From Glycomyces lechevalierae (GTDB taxonomy: Bacteria > Actinomycetota > Actinomycetes > Mycobacteriales > Micromonosporaceae): a DNA stretch of 64,000 bases. The notes under the pieces were generated by a model that saw only the letters and a program-made list of their open reading frames with translations, was not told the origin of the DNA and did no database searches. The position numbers and the translations under genes are program-made. Within the stretch, counting starts at the first letter, position 1. Every line of letters begins with the position of its first letter. The stretch spans positions 42,135-106,134 of the forward strand of contig NZ_JAPZVQ010000018.1 of the NCBI RefSeq assembly GCF_027622945.1, given 5' to 3'. Of this stretch, positions 42,339 through 50,880 are shown in pieces.

Positions 42339-43268
42339 TCAGCTCGTTCCGTTCCGTTCTTTCGTCGGCCGGTGGCCGACCACGGCCCGGGCCCGGGACT
42401 CCAGGGCTTCGAGGGCCGCGGGGAAGCGCCGCTGCGCGACCGCGATGTGGACGAGGTCGGCGACGAGCAGCGCGGAGTGCCGGGACGCGAGCAGGTCGGC
42501 GCGGTGGCCGGTGCGGGTGGTGGCCGAGACGAGGCAGATGTCGGCGATCTCGGCGAGGGCGGAGTCGCCGTCGCCGGTGAGGGCGACGGTGAGCGCGCCG
42601 CGGCTGTCGGCCTCGGAGAGCATCTCGATGACTTCGGCGGTGGAGCCGGAGAGGGAGACGGCGAACGCGATGTCGTGCTCCCCCAGGAGGGCGGCGCTGG
42701 CGAGGGCGTCGTGGACCTCGGTCCAGACCCAGGCGGCGACGCCGGTGCGGTAGAAGCCCATCTGGAGTTCGCGGGCGACGGTGGCGCTGGTGCCGACGCC
42801 GTAGACGTCGACGCGGCGGGCGTCGCAGACGCGGGCGGCGACGCGCTCGACGGCGGCGAGGTCCAGGGTGTCCACTGTGTCGCGGAGCATCGCGGCGTCG
42901 ATGGTGATGAGCTGCTTGAGGACTCGGTCGAGCGGGTCGGAGGGGGCGATCTCCTGGCCGATGTTGACGTCCCAGCCGGTCTCGAGCCGCGCTGAGGCGC
43001 GACCTGTTTCGGTCGCGATTGCAACCCTGAGGGCTGCGTAACCGTCATATCCGAGATGGCGGCAGAATCTAGTGATGGTCCCTGGGGAGGTACCGGAGAG
43101 CTCGGCGAGGTCCATGATCGTGGCCCGAGCCGCGGCTTCGGGGTCGGCGAGCACTTGCTCGGCGACTTTCGACATGGCTTCGGACAGTTCACTCGCGCCG
43201 TGGCGGATCCTTTCGAGGACTCCGGCCGCGGCGGGGGTGCTGGGTGCATCTGGGCTGGTTCGCTCCAT
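42339..43268 (-). CDS. RpiR-family transcriptional regulator (HTH plus SIS domain)
   Basis: 309 aa. The N-terminal RpiR helix-turn-helix (MDLAELSGTSPGTITRFCRHLGY) is followed by a SIS phosphosugar-binding domain (RVDVYGVGTSATVARELQ ... FAVSLSGSTAEVIEML). ATG 43268 was chosen over the ATG at 43274 because GAAGGGG lies six bases before it. The gene is divergent from nagK and just upstream of the ngcE remnant, so it probably once controlled uptake and phosphorylation of GlcNAc with a sugar phosphate as effector. Confidence 0.88.
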   Translation of the reverse strand: MERTSPDAPSTPAAAGVLERIRHGASELSEAMSKVAEQVLADPEAAARATIMDLAELSGTSPGTITRFCRHLGYDGYAALRVAIATETGRASARLETGWDVNIGQEIAPSDPLDRVLKQLITIDAAMLRDTVDTLDLAAVERVAARVCDARRVDVYGVGTSATVARELQMGFYRTGVAAWVWTEVHDALASAALLGEHDIAFAVSLSGSTAEVIEMLSEADSRGALTVALTGDGDSALAEIADICLVSATTRTGHRADLLASRHSALLVADLVHIAVAQRRFPAALEALESRARAVVGHRPTKERNGTS

Positions 43269-43333
43269 TGGCATCCCCTTCGGGAGGTGGATGCAAGAAA
43301 AACTATTACCTATGCCACACTCGTGTCAAGTTC

Positions 43334-43349
43334 ATGAGAATTATTTTTA
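43334..43349. promoter_or_regulatory. Candidate RpiR-type operator in front of rpiR/nagK
   Basis: On the minus strand it reads TAAAAATAATTCTCAT, two differences from TGAAAAT-N4-TTCAT. It lies in the 136-bp divergent region and resembles the sites at 45343-45358 and 47934-47949. Confidence 0.35.
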
Positions 43350-43404
43350 CTGGTTTGCACCGAAGGCGGATACTGCTGGTATCGCAAGGAGCGGGGACCC
43401 CAAC

Positions 43405-44358
43405 ATGCACGCAAGACTCGCCGTCGGCCTCGACGCCGGCGGGACCAGCAGCCGCGCCGTCCTCATCGACGAGACCGGCGCGGTGCTCGGCACCGGCGCG
43501 TCAGGACCGGCGAATCCGGTCGGCGGCGACCGGGAGATCGCGCTGTCCAACATGGCCCTGGCGTTCCAACGCGCCCTCGGCGGCATCGACCCGGCCGAGG
43601 TCGGCTCGGTCTGCGTCGGCACCGCCGGCGCCCTCTCACTGACGGAAGAGGTGCGCGAGCTCTCCGCGGACCTCAAGCGGCGCTTCGGGACCGGCTGCGA
43701 CGTCCAGGTCGTCTCGGACGCGGTGATCGCGTTCGCGGCCGGATCGTCCGCCTCGGACGGCACCGTGGTCGTCTCCGGCACCGGCGCGGTGGCCTTCGCG
43801 ATCCGCGACCGCACCCCGCACCTGCGCTCGGACGGCTACGGCTGGCTCTTCGGCGACGCCGGCTCCGGCTTCTGGCTCGGCCGCGAGGCCGTGCGCGCGG
43901 CCTTGCGGCACATCGACGGCAACGGCCCCGGCGGGCGGCTCGTCGAGGCCATCATCGCCGCGATCGCCCCGGACAAGCGCCGCTCGGGTGCCTTGGTGGC
44001 CAAGTGCATGGCGGATCCGCCCGTGCGGCTCTCGCGCTTCTCCGCGCTCGTGTGCGAGGCGGCCGACGGCGGCGACCCGGTCGCTGAGTCGATCGTCGCC
44101 AGGGCCGTCGGGCACCTCGCCGAGTCCGTCTCGTACGTGGTCGACCGCGAACTGCCGATCGTCATGGCGGGCAGCCTCCTGACGCGCCCGACCCCGATCG
44201 CCGCGCTGCTCCAGGAGCGGTTCCGCCTCGTGTACCCCAAGGCGGGCATCAGCAAGGCCACGGACCCGGCGATCGGCGCGGCCTGGATGGCCGCCAGCGC
44301 CTTCGTCACGGACCCCGAGGCCCGCGTGCGACTCCACCGCCAGTTGGCCTGGCGGTAG
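43405..44358 (+). CDS. nagK: N-acetylglucosamine kinase (BadF/BadG/BcrA/BcrD family)
   Basis: 317 aa in the ASKHA kinase fold. The phosphate-1 loop is GLDAGGTSSRAVL, phosphate-2 is VVVSGTGAVAFA followed by DGYGWLFGDAGSGFWLGR, and the adenosine part is in LPIVMAGSLL. The enzyme phosphorylates GlcNAc at C6 in the cytosol. AAGGAG lies 13 bases before the ATG, which is long; no better start is seen. It is divergent from an RpiR regulator and convergent with murQ, so recovered GlcNAc and MurNAc are handled side by side. Confidence 0.88.
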   Translation: MHARLAVGLDAGGTSSRAVLIDETGAVLGTGASGPANPVGGDREIALSNMALAFQRALGGIDPAEVGSVCVGTAGALSLTEEVRELSADLKRRFGTGCDVQVVSDAVIAFAAGSSASDGTVVVSGTGAVAFAIRDRTPHLRSDGYGWLFGDAGSGFWLGREAVRAALRHIDGNGPGGRLVEAIIAAIAPDKRRSGALVAKCMADPPVRLSRFSALVCEAADGGDPVAESIVARAVGHLAESVSYVVDRELPIVMAGSLLTRPTPIAALLQERFRLVYPKAGISKATDPAIGAAWMAASAFVTDPEARVRLHRQLAWR

Positions 44359-44394
44359 GCGGGCGGGCGCGTCCCGCCCGCCCGACCGGGTCCG

Positions 44395-45324
44395 CTAGGC
44401 CGCGCCGAGCGCCCCCGAGAGGCGGCCTTCGGCCGCTTCGAGGCGCGCTTTCGCTTCGGGCGCTTCGACACCGAGTTCGAGCATGACCACCGCGGTCTTG
44501 ACGTGCTCGCCCGAGGCGGCCAGTGCGGCCTCCGCGGCTTCGGCGTCCGCGCCGGTGATCTCGCGGAGCATCCGCACCGCCCGCGCCGCCAGCTTCGAGT
44601 TCGCGACCCGCATGTCCACCATGTAGTTCCGGTAGACCTTTCCCAAGCGCACCATGGTGATCGTCGAGATCATGTTGAGCACGAACTTCTGCGCCGTGCC
44701 CGACTTCAACCGCGTCGAACCTGCGACGACCTCGGGGCCGACCTCGACCTCGATGCGGTGCTCGGCCGCTTCCGAGAGCAGCGTGCCGGTGTTGCAGGAG
44801 AGTCCGACGGTGAGCGCCCCGCGCCGGCGGGCCTCCTCGACCGCCGCGACCACGAACGGCGTGCGGCCGCTCGCGGCCAGGCCCACCACCGCGTCCGCGG
44901 GGCCGATGTGCTCCGAAGCCATCGCCGCGATCCCGGCGGCGGCGTCGTCCTCGGTGCCTTCCACCGCTCCGCCCTCGGCGGCCTTGCCTCCGGCGAGGAT
45001 CGCCTTGACCAGTTCGGGGTCGGTGGAGAAGGTGGGCGGGCACTCGGCCGCGTCCATGACCGCCATCCGCCCGGCCGTCCCGGCCCCCACGTATCTGAGC
45101 CGCCCGCCCTTCGCGAGCCGCGCGGCGACGGCGTCGATCGCGGCGGCCACTTCGGGGAGCACCGCGGCCACCGCGGTCGGGACGCTCGCGTCCGCCTCGT
45201 TCATGGTGCGCGCCAAGTCGAGCGTCGACAGCGCCTCGATCCCGGCGTAGCGGGGGTCGGCCTGCTCGGTGGCCAGCGCGGCCAGCTGGGTGCGCGCCCG
45301 CAGGCGCTCGGTCGTCTCACTCAC
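44395..45324 (-). CDS. murQ: N-acetylmuramic acid 6-phosphate etherase
   Basis: 309 aa, removing D-lactate from MurNAc-6-P to give GlcNAc-6-P. The MurQ signature is clear: GRLRYVGAGTAGRMAVMDAAECPPTF, then the SIS-domain glycine loop VGLAASGRTPFV and VVAGSTRLKSGTAQKFVLNM. The start is GTG 45324: TAGGCT lies exactly seven bases before it, fitting a leaderless transcript, and the first residues SETTERLRA match homologues. The in-frame ATG upstream was rejected. It is divergent from a second RpiR gene with only about 100 bp between. Confidence 0.92.
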   Translation of the reverse strand: MSETTERLRARTQLAALATEQADPRYAGIEALSTLDLARTMNEADASVPTAVAAVLPEVAAAIDAVAARLAKGGRLRYVGAGTAGRMAVMDAAECPPTFSTDPELVKAILAGGKAAEGGAVEGTEDDAAAGIAAMASEHIGPADAVVGLAASGRTPFVVAAVEEARRRGALTVGLSCNTGTLLSEAAEHRIEVEVGPEVVAGSTRLKSGTAQKFVLNMISTITMVRLGKVYRNYMVDMRVANSKLAARAVRMLREITGADAEAAEAALAASGEHVKTAVVMLELGVEAPEAKARLEAAEGRLSGALGAA

Positions 45325-45331
45325 AGTTGCG

Positions 45332-45337
45332 AGCCTA
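45332..45337 (-). promoter_or_regulatory. -10 box for a leaderless murQ transcript
   Basis: TAGGCT on the minus strand, 7 nt before the GTG at 45324. The candidate operator at 45343-45358 would lie between -19 and -34 of this promoter, ideal for repression. Confidence 0.55.
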
Positions 45338-45342
45338 GCGCA

Positions 45343-45358
45343 ATGAAGTGAATTTTCA
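45343..45358. promoter_or_regulatory. Candidate RpiR-type operator between murQ and rpiR
   Basis: On the minus strand TGAAAATTCACTTCAT. Extended by one base, ATGAA-N7-TTCAT is an inverted repeat. It overlaps the -35 region of murQ and lies about 70 bp upstream of the second RpiR gene. Confidence 0.45.
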
Positions 45359-45414
45359 TCCCACCGTCTGGACATGAAGAATCGCGCCGCACCATGCCGG
45401 GCCCGGCGCAGGTG

Positions 45415-45420
45415 TACGGT
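45415..45420 (+). promoter_or_regulatory. -10 box for a leaderless rpiR transcript
   Basis: TACGGT ends six bases before the ATG at 45427 and no ribosome-binding site is present, as for murQ and hsdM. Confidence 0.5.
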
Positions 45421-45426
45421 GACGTC

Positions 45427-46308
45427 ATGCCTGCCAGCCGCACCGACACGCCGAACCTCCTGGTGCTCATCAAGTCCGTCCTGCCTTCGCTCTCGAAGGC
45501 GGAGACCAAGGTCGCCCAAGAGATCATCCGCGAACCCGAAGCCGCCTCGACCCGGACGATCACCGAACTCGCCCGCGCGGCGGGCACCTCCGAGGCCACC
45601 GTGGTGCGGTTCTGCCGCTCCCTCGGCCTCGCGGGGCACCGCGAGCTGCGGATGCGCGCCGCGCAGGCCGTCATCGGCACCGGCGAGGGCCCGGACCGCG
45701 AGATCGCCGGGGGCGACATCCCCACGGGCGCGGACATGTCCCGCATCATCGCCACGGTCTCCTACGCCGACGTCGGCGCGATCACCGACACCGCGAACGC
45801 CCTCGACACCGCCACGTGCGAAGCCGCCGTCGCGGCCCTCGCCGGGGCGGGCCGCATCGACGTGTTCGGCGTCGAGGCCTCCGGGATCGTCGCCGCCGAC
45901 CTCGTCAAGAAGCTCCACCGCATCGGCTGCACCGCGTTCTCGTGGCCGGACGTGCACTCCGCGCTGGTCGCGACCGCGCTCGCGAGCCCGAAGGACGTCG
46001 CGGTCGCGATCTCCCACTCCGGCGCCACGACCGAGACCGTCGAGTTCCTTGAATCGGCGCGCGACCGCGAGGCGACCACGATCGCCATCACCAACCATGC
46101 GCGCTCGCCGCTGGCGAAGGCCGCGGATCTGGTCCTCACCACCGCCGCGCGCGAGACGACGTTCCGCTCGGGCGCCACGGTCAGCCGCATCGCGCAGCTC
46201 ATGGTCGTCGACTGCCTCTTCGTGGGCGTGGCGGCCAAGCAGCGCAAGCGGACCGCGAAGGCCCTCGCGGCGACGGCCGCGGCCGTCTCGGGACGCCAGC
46301 GGGCATGA
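45427..46308 (+). CDS. Second RpiR-family regulator (MurR-like position)
   Basis: 293 aa. HTH (TRTITELARAAGTSEATVVRFCRSLGL) and SIS domain (RIDVFGVEASGIVAADLVKK ... VAISHSGATTETVEFLESA, FRSGATVSRIAQLMVVD). Divergent from murQ, the same arrangement as murR-murQ in enterobacteria, so MurNAc-6-P is the likely effector. ATG 45427 fits a leaderless start; an ATG 11 codons upstream is possible but would precede the -10 box. Confidence 0.87.
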   Translation: MPASRTDTPNLLVLIKSVLPSLSKAETKVAQEIIREPEAASTRTITELARAAGTSEATVVRFCRSLGLAGHRELRMRAAQAVIGTGEGPDREIAGGDIPTGADMSRIIATVSYADVGAITDTANALDTATCEAAVAALAGAGRIDVFGVEASGIVAADLVKKLHRIGCTAFSWPDVHSALVATALASPKDVAVAISHSGATTETVEFLESARDREATTIAITNHARSPLAKAADLVLTTAARETTFRSGATVSRIAQLMVVDCLFVGVAAKQRKRTAKALAATAAAVSGRQRA

Positions 46309-46354
46309 ATGATCGCGCGCGGCGGTCGGCCGCGCGCGATCGGTGTGCGGTGCT

Positions 46355-47020
46355 TCAGTTCCGCGCCGCCTCGACCGCTTCCCGGAGTTCCGGGAGCCGG
46401 TCGTGGAAGATGCCCGGGCACTGGGTCGAGTTGAAGTCCATGTGCCCGTAGATCTCGCTCGACGGGATCGCATATTGGTCGCACGCGAAGGCGCACACCG
46501 CGACGAGCGCATCCCACTGCGCCGCAGGGGGTTCCGCGCCGTCGTGGTAGGAGCCCTCGTTCGAGATGCCGAGCGCCTGCGTGTTCTGCCCCGAGGTGTG
46601 GATGCCCTGGATGAACCGCTCGCCCGACTGCAGCGCGTCGAGGCTCCCGGTGGTGCCCTCGGTGATCCAGCCGCCGCGGCTCACGATGAAGTTGTATCCC
46701 GTGTCGCGCCAGCCGTTGTCGTCCATGTGCAGGTCCTGCACCCACTTCGCGTGGGCGTGCGCCTGCTCGCGCGAGAAGTCCTCCACGTTCGGCGCGACCG
46801 TGTGGTGCACGATCAGCTTGCTCGGGCTGCCCGCGATGACCGGGTTGGTGCCGTTCGGGGTTCGCGCGCCCCACTCGTCGGTCGCGTCGATGTCGGGTTC
46901 GACCGCCTGAGCGTTCGCGCCCGGCGCGGCGAAGGCCGCGAAACCCACGGCCCCGAGGAGTCCGGCCGCGCCGGTCCCGAACAGGACCCTGCGGCGGATG
47001 CGGTGATGGTCGGTGTTCAT
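46355..47020 (-). CDS. Exported N-acetylmuramoyl-L-alanine amidase (PGRP/amidase_2 fold)
   Basis: 221 aa. A twin-arginine signal (RRRVLFGTGAAGLLGAVGFA, cut near ANA-QA) leads to a PGRP-type amidase domain: EWGAR opening, zinc ligands in VHHT and later in GHMDFNSTQCPGIF, and GYNFIVSRGGWITEG. It would cleave the bond between MurNAc and the stem peptide outside the cell. It lies directly downstream of the lysozyme gene on the same strand (54-bp gap), so the two are probably cotranscribed. Confidence 0.9.
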   Translation of the reverse strand: MNTDHHRIRRRVLFGTGAAGLLGAVGFAAFAAPGANAQAVEPDIDATDEWGARTPNGTNPVIAGSPSKLIVHHTVAPNVEDFSREQAHAHAKWVQDLHMDDNGWRDTGYNFIVSRGGWITEGTTGSLDALQSGERFIQGIHTSGQNTQALGISNEGSYHDGAEPPAAQWDALVAVCAFACDQYAIPSSEIYGHMDFNSTQCPGIFHDRLPELREAVEAARN

Positions 47021-47074
47021 GCCTGCCTCCGAATACGAAGGCCGGGGGCCGATCGGGCCCCCGGACCTCCGGTT

Positions 47075-47833
47075 CTAGGTGTTGTTCGCGAGCGCCAGGA
47101 GGCGGTCCCTCGTGCCGTTGAAGTGGTCGCGGTCGACGTTCCCCGCGATGCCCGAGACCGAGCCGGTGGCGGTGTACTGCCAGAACGTCCAGGTCGTGGA
47201 GCTCCAGCCGGCCGGGAGCGACGGCGAGGACGCGCCCCAGTGGGCGACCCACAGCGGGCTCTTCGAGGCCATGCCGGTCCACGAGCCGGTGCAGGAGTTC
47301 CACCACGAGGCGGTCGTGTAGATGACCACGTCGCGGCCGGTGCGCGCCTTGTACCGGTTGTAGAAGTCGGTGATCCAGGTGCGCATCTGGGTGGTGGTCA
47401 GCCCGTAGCAGGCCGCGCCCGAGGGCGGGGCCTCGAGGTCGACCGCGCCGGGCAGGGTGAGGTTGTCGGCGGACCAGGCGCCGCCGTTGCTGGCGAAGTA
47501 GTCCGCCTGCGCCGCACCGCCGGAGGAGTTCGGGCGCGCGAAGTGGTACGCGCCGCGGATGACGCCGGCCGCGTGCGCCGCCGGGTAGTTCGTGTTGAAC
47601 CGGGGGTCCTTGTAGGTGGTGCCCTCGGTGGCCTTGATGTAGGCCCACTGGATGCCGGCGTTCCTGACCGAGGTCCAGTTGATCGCGCCCTGGTAGTTCG
47701 AGACGTCGATGCCGGCGGGACCGGTCTGTGCCTGGGCCGGGCTCGCGACGGCGAGTCCGGCGACGGTGAGGACGGTGGCCGCGGCGAGGACGACGGCGGC
47801 GCGGAGTCGATTGAGGGTGGGGGAAAGCGGCAC
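47075..47833 (-). CDS. Secreted GH25 lysozyme (muramidase)
   Basis: 252 aa. A Sec signal peptide (AAVVLAAATVLTVAGLAVA, cut after AQA) precedes a GH25 domain: GIDVSNYQGAINW with the catalytic-site Asp, YIKATEGTTY, GAYHFARPN, AVDLEAP with the acidic pair, and WTFWQYTATGSVSGIAGNVD at the end. It hydrolyses MurNAc-GlcNAc linkages. It heads a two-gene unit with the amidase and has a candidate RpiR-type motif about 100 bp upstream. Confidence 0.92.
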   Translation of the reverse strand: MPLSPTLNRLRAAVVLAAATVLTVAGLAVASPAQAQTGPAGIDVSNYQGAINWTSVRNAGIQWAYIKATEGTTYKDPRFNTNYPAAHAAGVIRGAYHFARPNSSGGAAQADYFASNGGAWSADNLTLPGAVDLEAPPSGAACYGLTTTQMRTWITDFYNRYKARTGRDVVIYTTASWWNSCTGSWTGMASKSPLWVAHWGASSPSLPAGWSSTTWTFWQYTATGSVSGIAGNVDRDHFNGTRDRLLALANNT

Positions 47834-47933
47834 TATTACTCCCTGCTTGTGAGGAGATCAGTGGATTGGGGGGAGTGCACGGTTTTGCACCTGGCCCCAG
47901 TATGGAGATAAGTTCCGCGGGGAGTCAAGCGTG

Positions 47934-47949
47934 TGAAAATAACTTTCTA
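47934..47949. promoter_or_regulatory. Candidate RpiR-type operator upstream of the lysozyme gene
   Basis: On the plus strand TGAAAATAACTTTCTA. It shares TGAAAAT and a TTC at the same spacing with the murQ site but matches TTCAT at only 3 of 5. It lies between nagZ and the lysozyme gene. Confidence 0.3.
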
Positions 47950-47967
47950 CTACGGGCCAGTGAACGG

Positions 47968-49770
47968 CTACGTGTAGTTGAGGCCGTGGCCGAAGGCGAA
48001 CGCGGTGCCGCCGTTGGCATCCGGCACGTCGACCGGGAGCGTCCCGGTCGGGTCGACCGCTCCGGTGATCACCTTCGCCAGGGACGCAAGGGAAGTCTCT
48101 GTGTAGGAGTAGGTCGCCAGGCTGGCGTTGACCGCGCCGAGGTGGGCGGCGTCGTAGGGCGTGCCCACGGCGGCGGTCACCACCGGCACTCCGGACTTGC
48201 GGAGTTCGGCCACCAGGTTCGCCTGCGCACCACCCGCTTTGACGTCGAACGTCGAGACCACGATCAGGTCCCGGCCCGCGGCGGCGGCCACGGCGGCCTT
48301 GATCCGGTCCGCGTCCGGTTCATCGCCGGTCACGAGCGCTTCGGCTTGCAGCCCTTCGGTGTTGAGCGCTGCGGTCAGGCGGGCGGTGGTGTTCTCGCCC
48401 CACCCGGTCACGAGCACACTGCCTGCGGCGAGCGGCAGCGTGCCGTCGTTGGCGAGCAGCGTGATCGAGCGGTCTGCGATGTCGGCCGCGACCTGCCGGT
48501 GTCCGTCCGAGCCGACCACGTCGAGGCCCGACGGGTCGGTCGACGGCTCCTCAATGAGGCCTCGCTTGACCTTGAGTGCGAGGAGCCGGCGCACCGAGGC
48601 GTCGATGCGCTCCTCGGTCAGCTCGCCCGCATCGACGGCGGCGAGCACCGCGTCGTACGCGAGCGGGAAGTCCGGCGGCATGAGCAGCAGGTCGGCCCCG
48701 GCCTGCAGTGCCATCACCGGCACGCGCTCGTCCCCATACTCGGTCCGGACCCCCTCCATCTCAAGGGAATCGGTGACGATCACGCCTTCGAAGCCGAGCT
48801 GCTCCCGCAGCAGGCCCGTGAGGATCGGCTCCGAAAGCGTGGCGGGCCGCAGCGAATCGTCGAGCGCCGGGAACTGCAGGTGCCCCGACATCACCAAGTC
48901 GGTCCCGGCCGCGATCGCAGCCTTGAACGGCGGGGCGTCGATCCGCTCCCACTCCTCGACGGTGTGCGTGATGACCGGCAGGCCCAGATGGCTATCCGTG
49001 CCGGTGTCTCCGTGGCCCGGGAAGTGCTTGGCGGAGACCGCCACTCCCCCGGCCTGGTAGCCGCCGGTCTGCGCGGTCGTGAACTGGGCGACGAGCTCCG
49101 GGTCGGAGCTGAAGGAGCGCACCCCGATCACCGGGTTCGCCGGGTCGACGTTCACGTCGGCGTCCGGCGCGAAGTTCAGATTGAGGCCCATGGCCCGCAG
49201 TTCTGAGCCCGCCGTCTCGGCCGCGTTCCGCGCCGCCTCGGCATCCCGGGTCGCCCCCAGCGGCATCGCCCCGGGGAACTGCGTCGCGGGCTCCCCGATC
49301 CGCACGACCCTGCCGTACTCCTGGTCGGTGGCGATCAGCAGCGGCACCTCGGCGGCCTCCTGCAGACCGTTCGAGAGCGCCACGATCTGCTCAGGATCGG
49401 TCAGGCCGTTGGCCCAGTCGAAGTAGATGATCCCGCCGGGCTTGAACCCGGCGATGAACGCTGCGCCGTTGTCGGCGCCGAGGCGTTCCAGGTTCGAGGC
49501 GACCGCGTCGGCATGGTCGGTATCGGCCGACTCGCCGTGCACGTACACCATGAACAACTGGCCGACCTTGTCAGCCAGGGACATCGACGCCATCTGCGTC
49601 TCGACCCAGTCCGGCGTCGTCTCGTCGTCCACCGGCACATCGCCCTCCGGTTCGTCTCCGCCCCGCCGCGACGCCGCCTCGGCGATCACGGCCCCGCCGC
49701 CGACGACCGCGAAGGCCCCGGCGACGCTCGAGACGAGCACGGTCTTGCGGGAGAGCTTCGGCGAACGCAC
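47968..49770 (-). CDS. nagZ: GH3 beta-N-acetylglucosaminidase, exported or membrane-anchored
   Basis: 600 aa. A hydrophobic N-terminal segment (KTVLVSSVAGAFAVVGGGAVIAE) suggests export; the acidic, Pro-rich linker that follows is typical of a secreted enzyme. The GH3 domain has KHFPGHGDTGTDSHLGLP with the catalytic Asp-His dyad and VIVTDSLEMEGV with the nucleophile Asp. A second, C-terminal GH3 domain is present, making it the two-domain type found in Gram-positives. It removes terminal GlcNAc from muropeptides or chitooligosaccharides, feeding NagK and MurQ. It is on the same strand as rplR, behind a strong terminator. Confidence 0.88.
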   Translation of the reverse strand: MRSPKLSRKTVLVSSVAGAFAVVGGGAVIAEAASRRGGDEPEGDVPVDDETTPDWVETQMASMSLADKVGQLFMVYVHGESADTDHADAVASNLERLGADNGAAFIAGFKPGGIIYFDWANGLTDPEQIVALSNGLQEAAEVPLLIATDQEYGRVVRIGEPATQFPGAMPLGATRDAEAARNAAETAGSELRAMGLNLNFAPDADVNVDPANPVIGVRSFSSDPELVAQFTTAQTGGYQAGGVAVSAKHFPGHGDTGTDSHLGLPVITHTVEEWERIDAPPFKAAIAAGTDLVMSGHLQFPALDDSLRPATLSEPILTGLLREQLGFEGVIVTDSLEMEGVRTEYGDERVPVMALQAGADLLLMPPDFPLAYDAVLAAVDAGELTEERIDASVRRLLALKVKRGLIEEPSTDPSGLDVVGSDGHRQVAADIADRSITLLANDGTLPLAAGSVLVTGWGENTTARLTAALNTEGLQAEALVTGDEPDADRIKAAVAAAAGRDLIVVSTFDVKAGGAQANLVAELRKSGVPVVTAAVGTPYDAAHLGAVNASLATYSYTETSLASLAKVITGAVDPTGTLPVDVPDANGGTAFAFGHGLNYT

Positions 49771-49877
49771 CCGCCCATCCTGACCCAGACCTGTCCTCCC
49801 CGCAAACGCGCCCCGCGGACAAGCCGACCGGAATCACACCGAAATCACACCGGCGGTGCCTTTCAGGACATGACGAA

Positions 49878-49909
49878 AGCCGGGGAGGAGCGGATGCTCC
49901 TCCCCGGCT
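49878..49909 (-). terminator. Strong hairpin ending the S10-spc operon after rplR
   Basis: AGCCGGGGAGGAGC with an exact reverse complement around a 4-base loop (14-bp stem), about 20 bp past the rplR stop. On the minus strand TTTCGTC follows. It implies that the ribosomal transcript stops here. Confidence 0.8.
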
Positions 49910-49930
49910 CACAAAAGCCGTTCTAAGAAC

Positions 49931-50326
49931 TTAGAACTTCAGGCCGGCCTCACGGGCGGCGTCGGCCAAGGCCGCGACGCGACCGTGGTACTTGACACCG
50001 CCGCGGTCGAACACGACCGCTTCGACGCCGGCGGCCTTGGCGCGCTCGGCGACCAGCTTGCCGACTTCCTTCGACTTCGCGGTCTTGTCGCCCTCGAAGG
50101 CGCGCAGACCGGGCTCCACCGTCGACGCGGCGGCCAGCGTGCGGCCCGTCACGTCGTCGATGACCTGGGCCACGATGTGCTTCGAGGAGCGGAAGACCGC
50201 CAGGCGCGGCTGAGCGGCCGTGCCGGTGATCTTCTTGCGACCGCGGAAGTGACGCCGGTTCTTGCCGATCCGGCGGCGCTCGGACACCGAGCCGGACGGG
50301 CGGCGGTTTTCGAGTTTGCTCGCCAT
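49931..50326 (-). CDS. rplR: 50S ribosomal protein L18
   Basis: 131 aa. It binds 5S rRNA with L5. The sequence RRHFRGRKKITGTAAQPRLAVFRSSKHIVAQVIDD and the C-terminal DRGGVKYHGRVAALADAAREAGLKF are unmistakable. It abuts rplF (its ATG overlaps the rplF stop). It is the last ribosomal gene on this side; rpsE, rpmD, rplO and secY, which normally follow, are missing. Confidence 0.97.
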   Translation of the reverse strand: MASKLENRRPSGSVSERRRIGKNRRHFRGRKKITGTAAQPRLAVFRSSKHIVAQVIDDVTGRTLAAASTVEPGLRAFEGDKTAKSKEVGKLVAERAKAAGVEAVVFDRGGVKYHGRVAALADAAREAGLKF

Positions 50327-50865
50327 TACTTACCTGCCTTCCCGGCCTTGCGGCGGATGCGCTCGTCGACGTACTTGACGCCCTTGCCCTTGTAGGGCTC
50401 CGGCGGACGAAGACGACGGATGTTCGACGCGACCTGGCCGACGAGCTGCTTGTCGATGCCCTCGACGTGCAGCAGGGTCGGCTTCTCGACGGTGAACGAG
50501 ATGCCTTCCGGAGCGTCGACCTGGATGGTGTGGGAGAAGCCGAGGCTCATCTCCACGCCCTTGCCCTTGGCGACGGCCCGGTAACCGGTGCCGTTGATCT
50601 CGAGGGACTTCTTGTAGCCCTCCGAGACGCCGACGACCAGGTTGTTGACGAGGCTGCGGGCCAGGCCGTGCAGGGCCCGGGACTTGCGCTCGTCGTTGGG
50701 GCGGGTGACGTTGAGCGACCCGTCCTCGTTCTTCTCGATGGCGATCGGTTCGGGCAGCTCGATGCTGAGCTGGCCCTTGGGGCCCTTCACGGTCACCGTC
50801 GCACCGTCGATCTTGACGTCGACGCCGGAGGGCACCAGAATCGGCTGCTTCCCAATGCGGGACAT
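50326..50865 (-). CDS. rplF: 50S ribosomal protein L6
   Basis: 179 aa; MSRIGKQPI start, repeated L6 domains, C-terminal PEPYKGKGVKYVDERIRRKAGKAGK containing the rRNA-binding loop. It sits between rpsH (15-bp gap) and rplR in the usual spc order. Ends one base into the rplR start. Confidence 0.97.
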   Translation of the reverse strand: MSRIGKQPILVPSGVDVKIDGATVTVKGPKGQLSIELPEPIAIEKNEDGSLNVTRPNDERKSRALHGLARSLVNNLVVGVSEGYKKSLEINGTGYRAVAKGKGVEMSLGFSHTIQVDAPEGISFTVEKPTLLHVEGIDKQLVGQVASNIRRLRPPEPYKGKGVKYVDERIRRKAGKAGK

Positions 50866-50880
50866 GCTTATACCCTCCTG

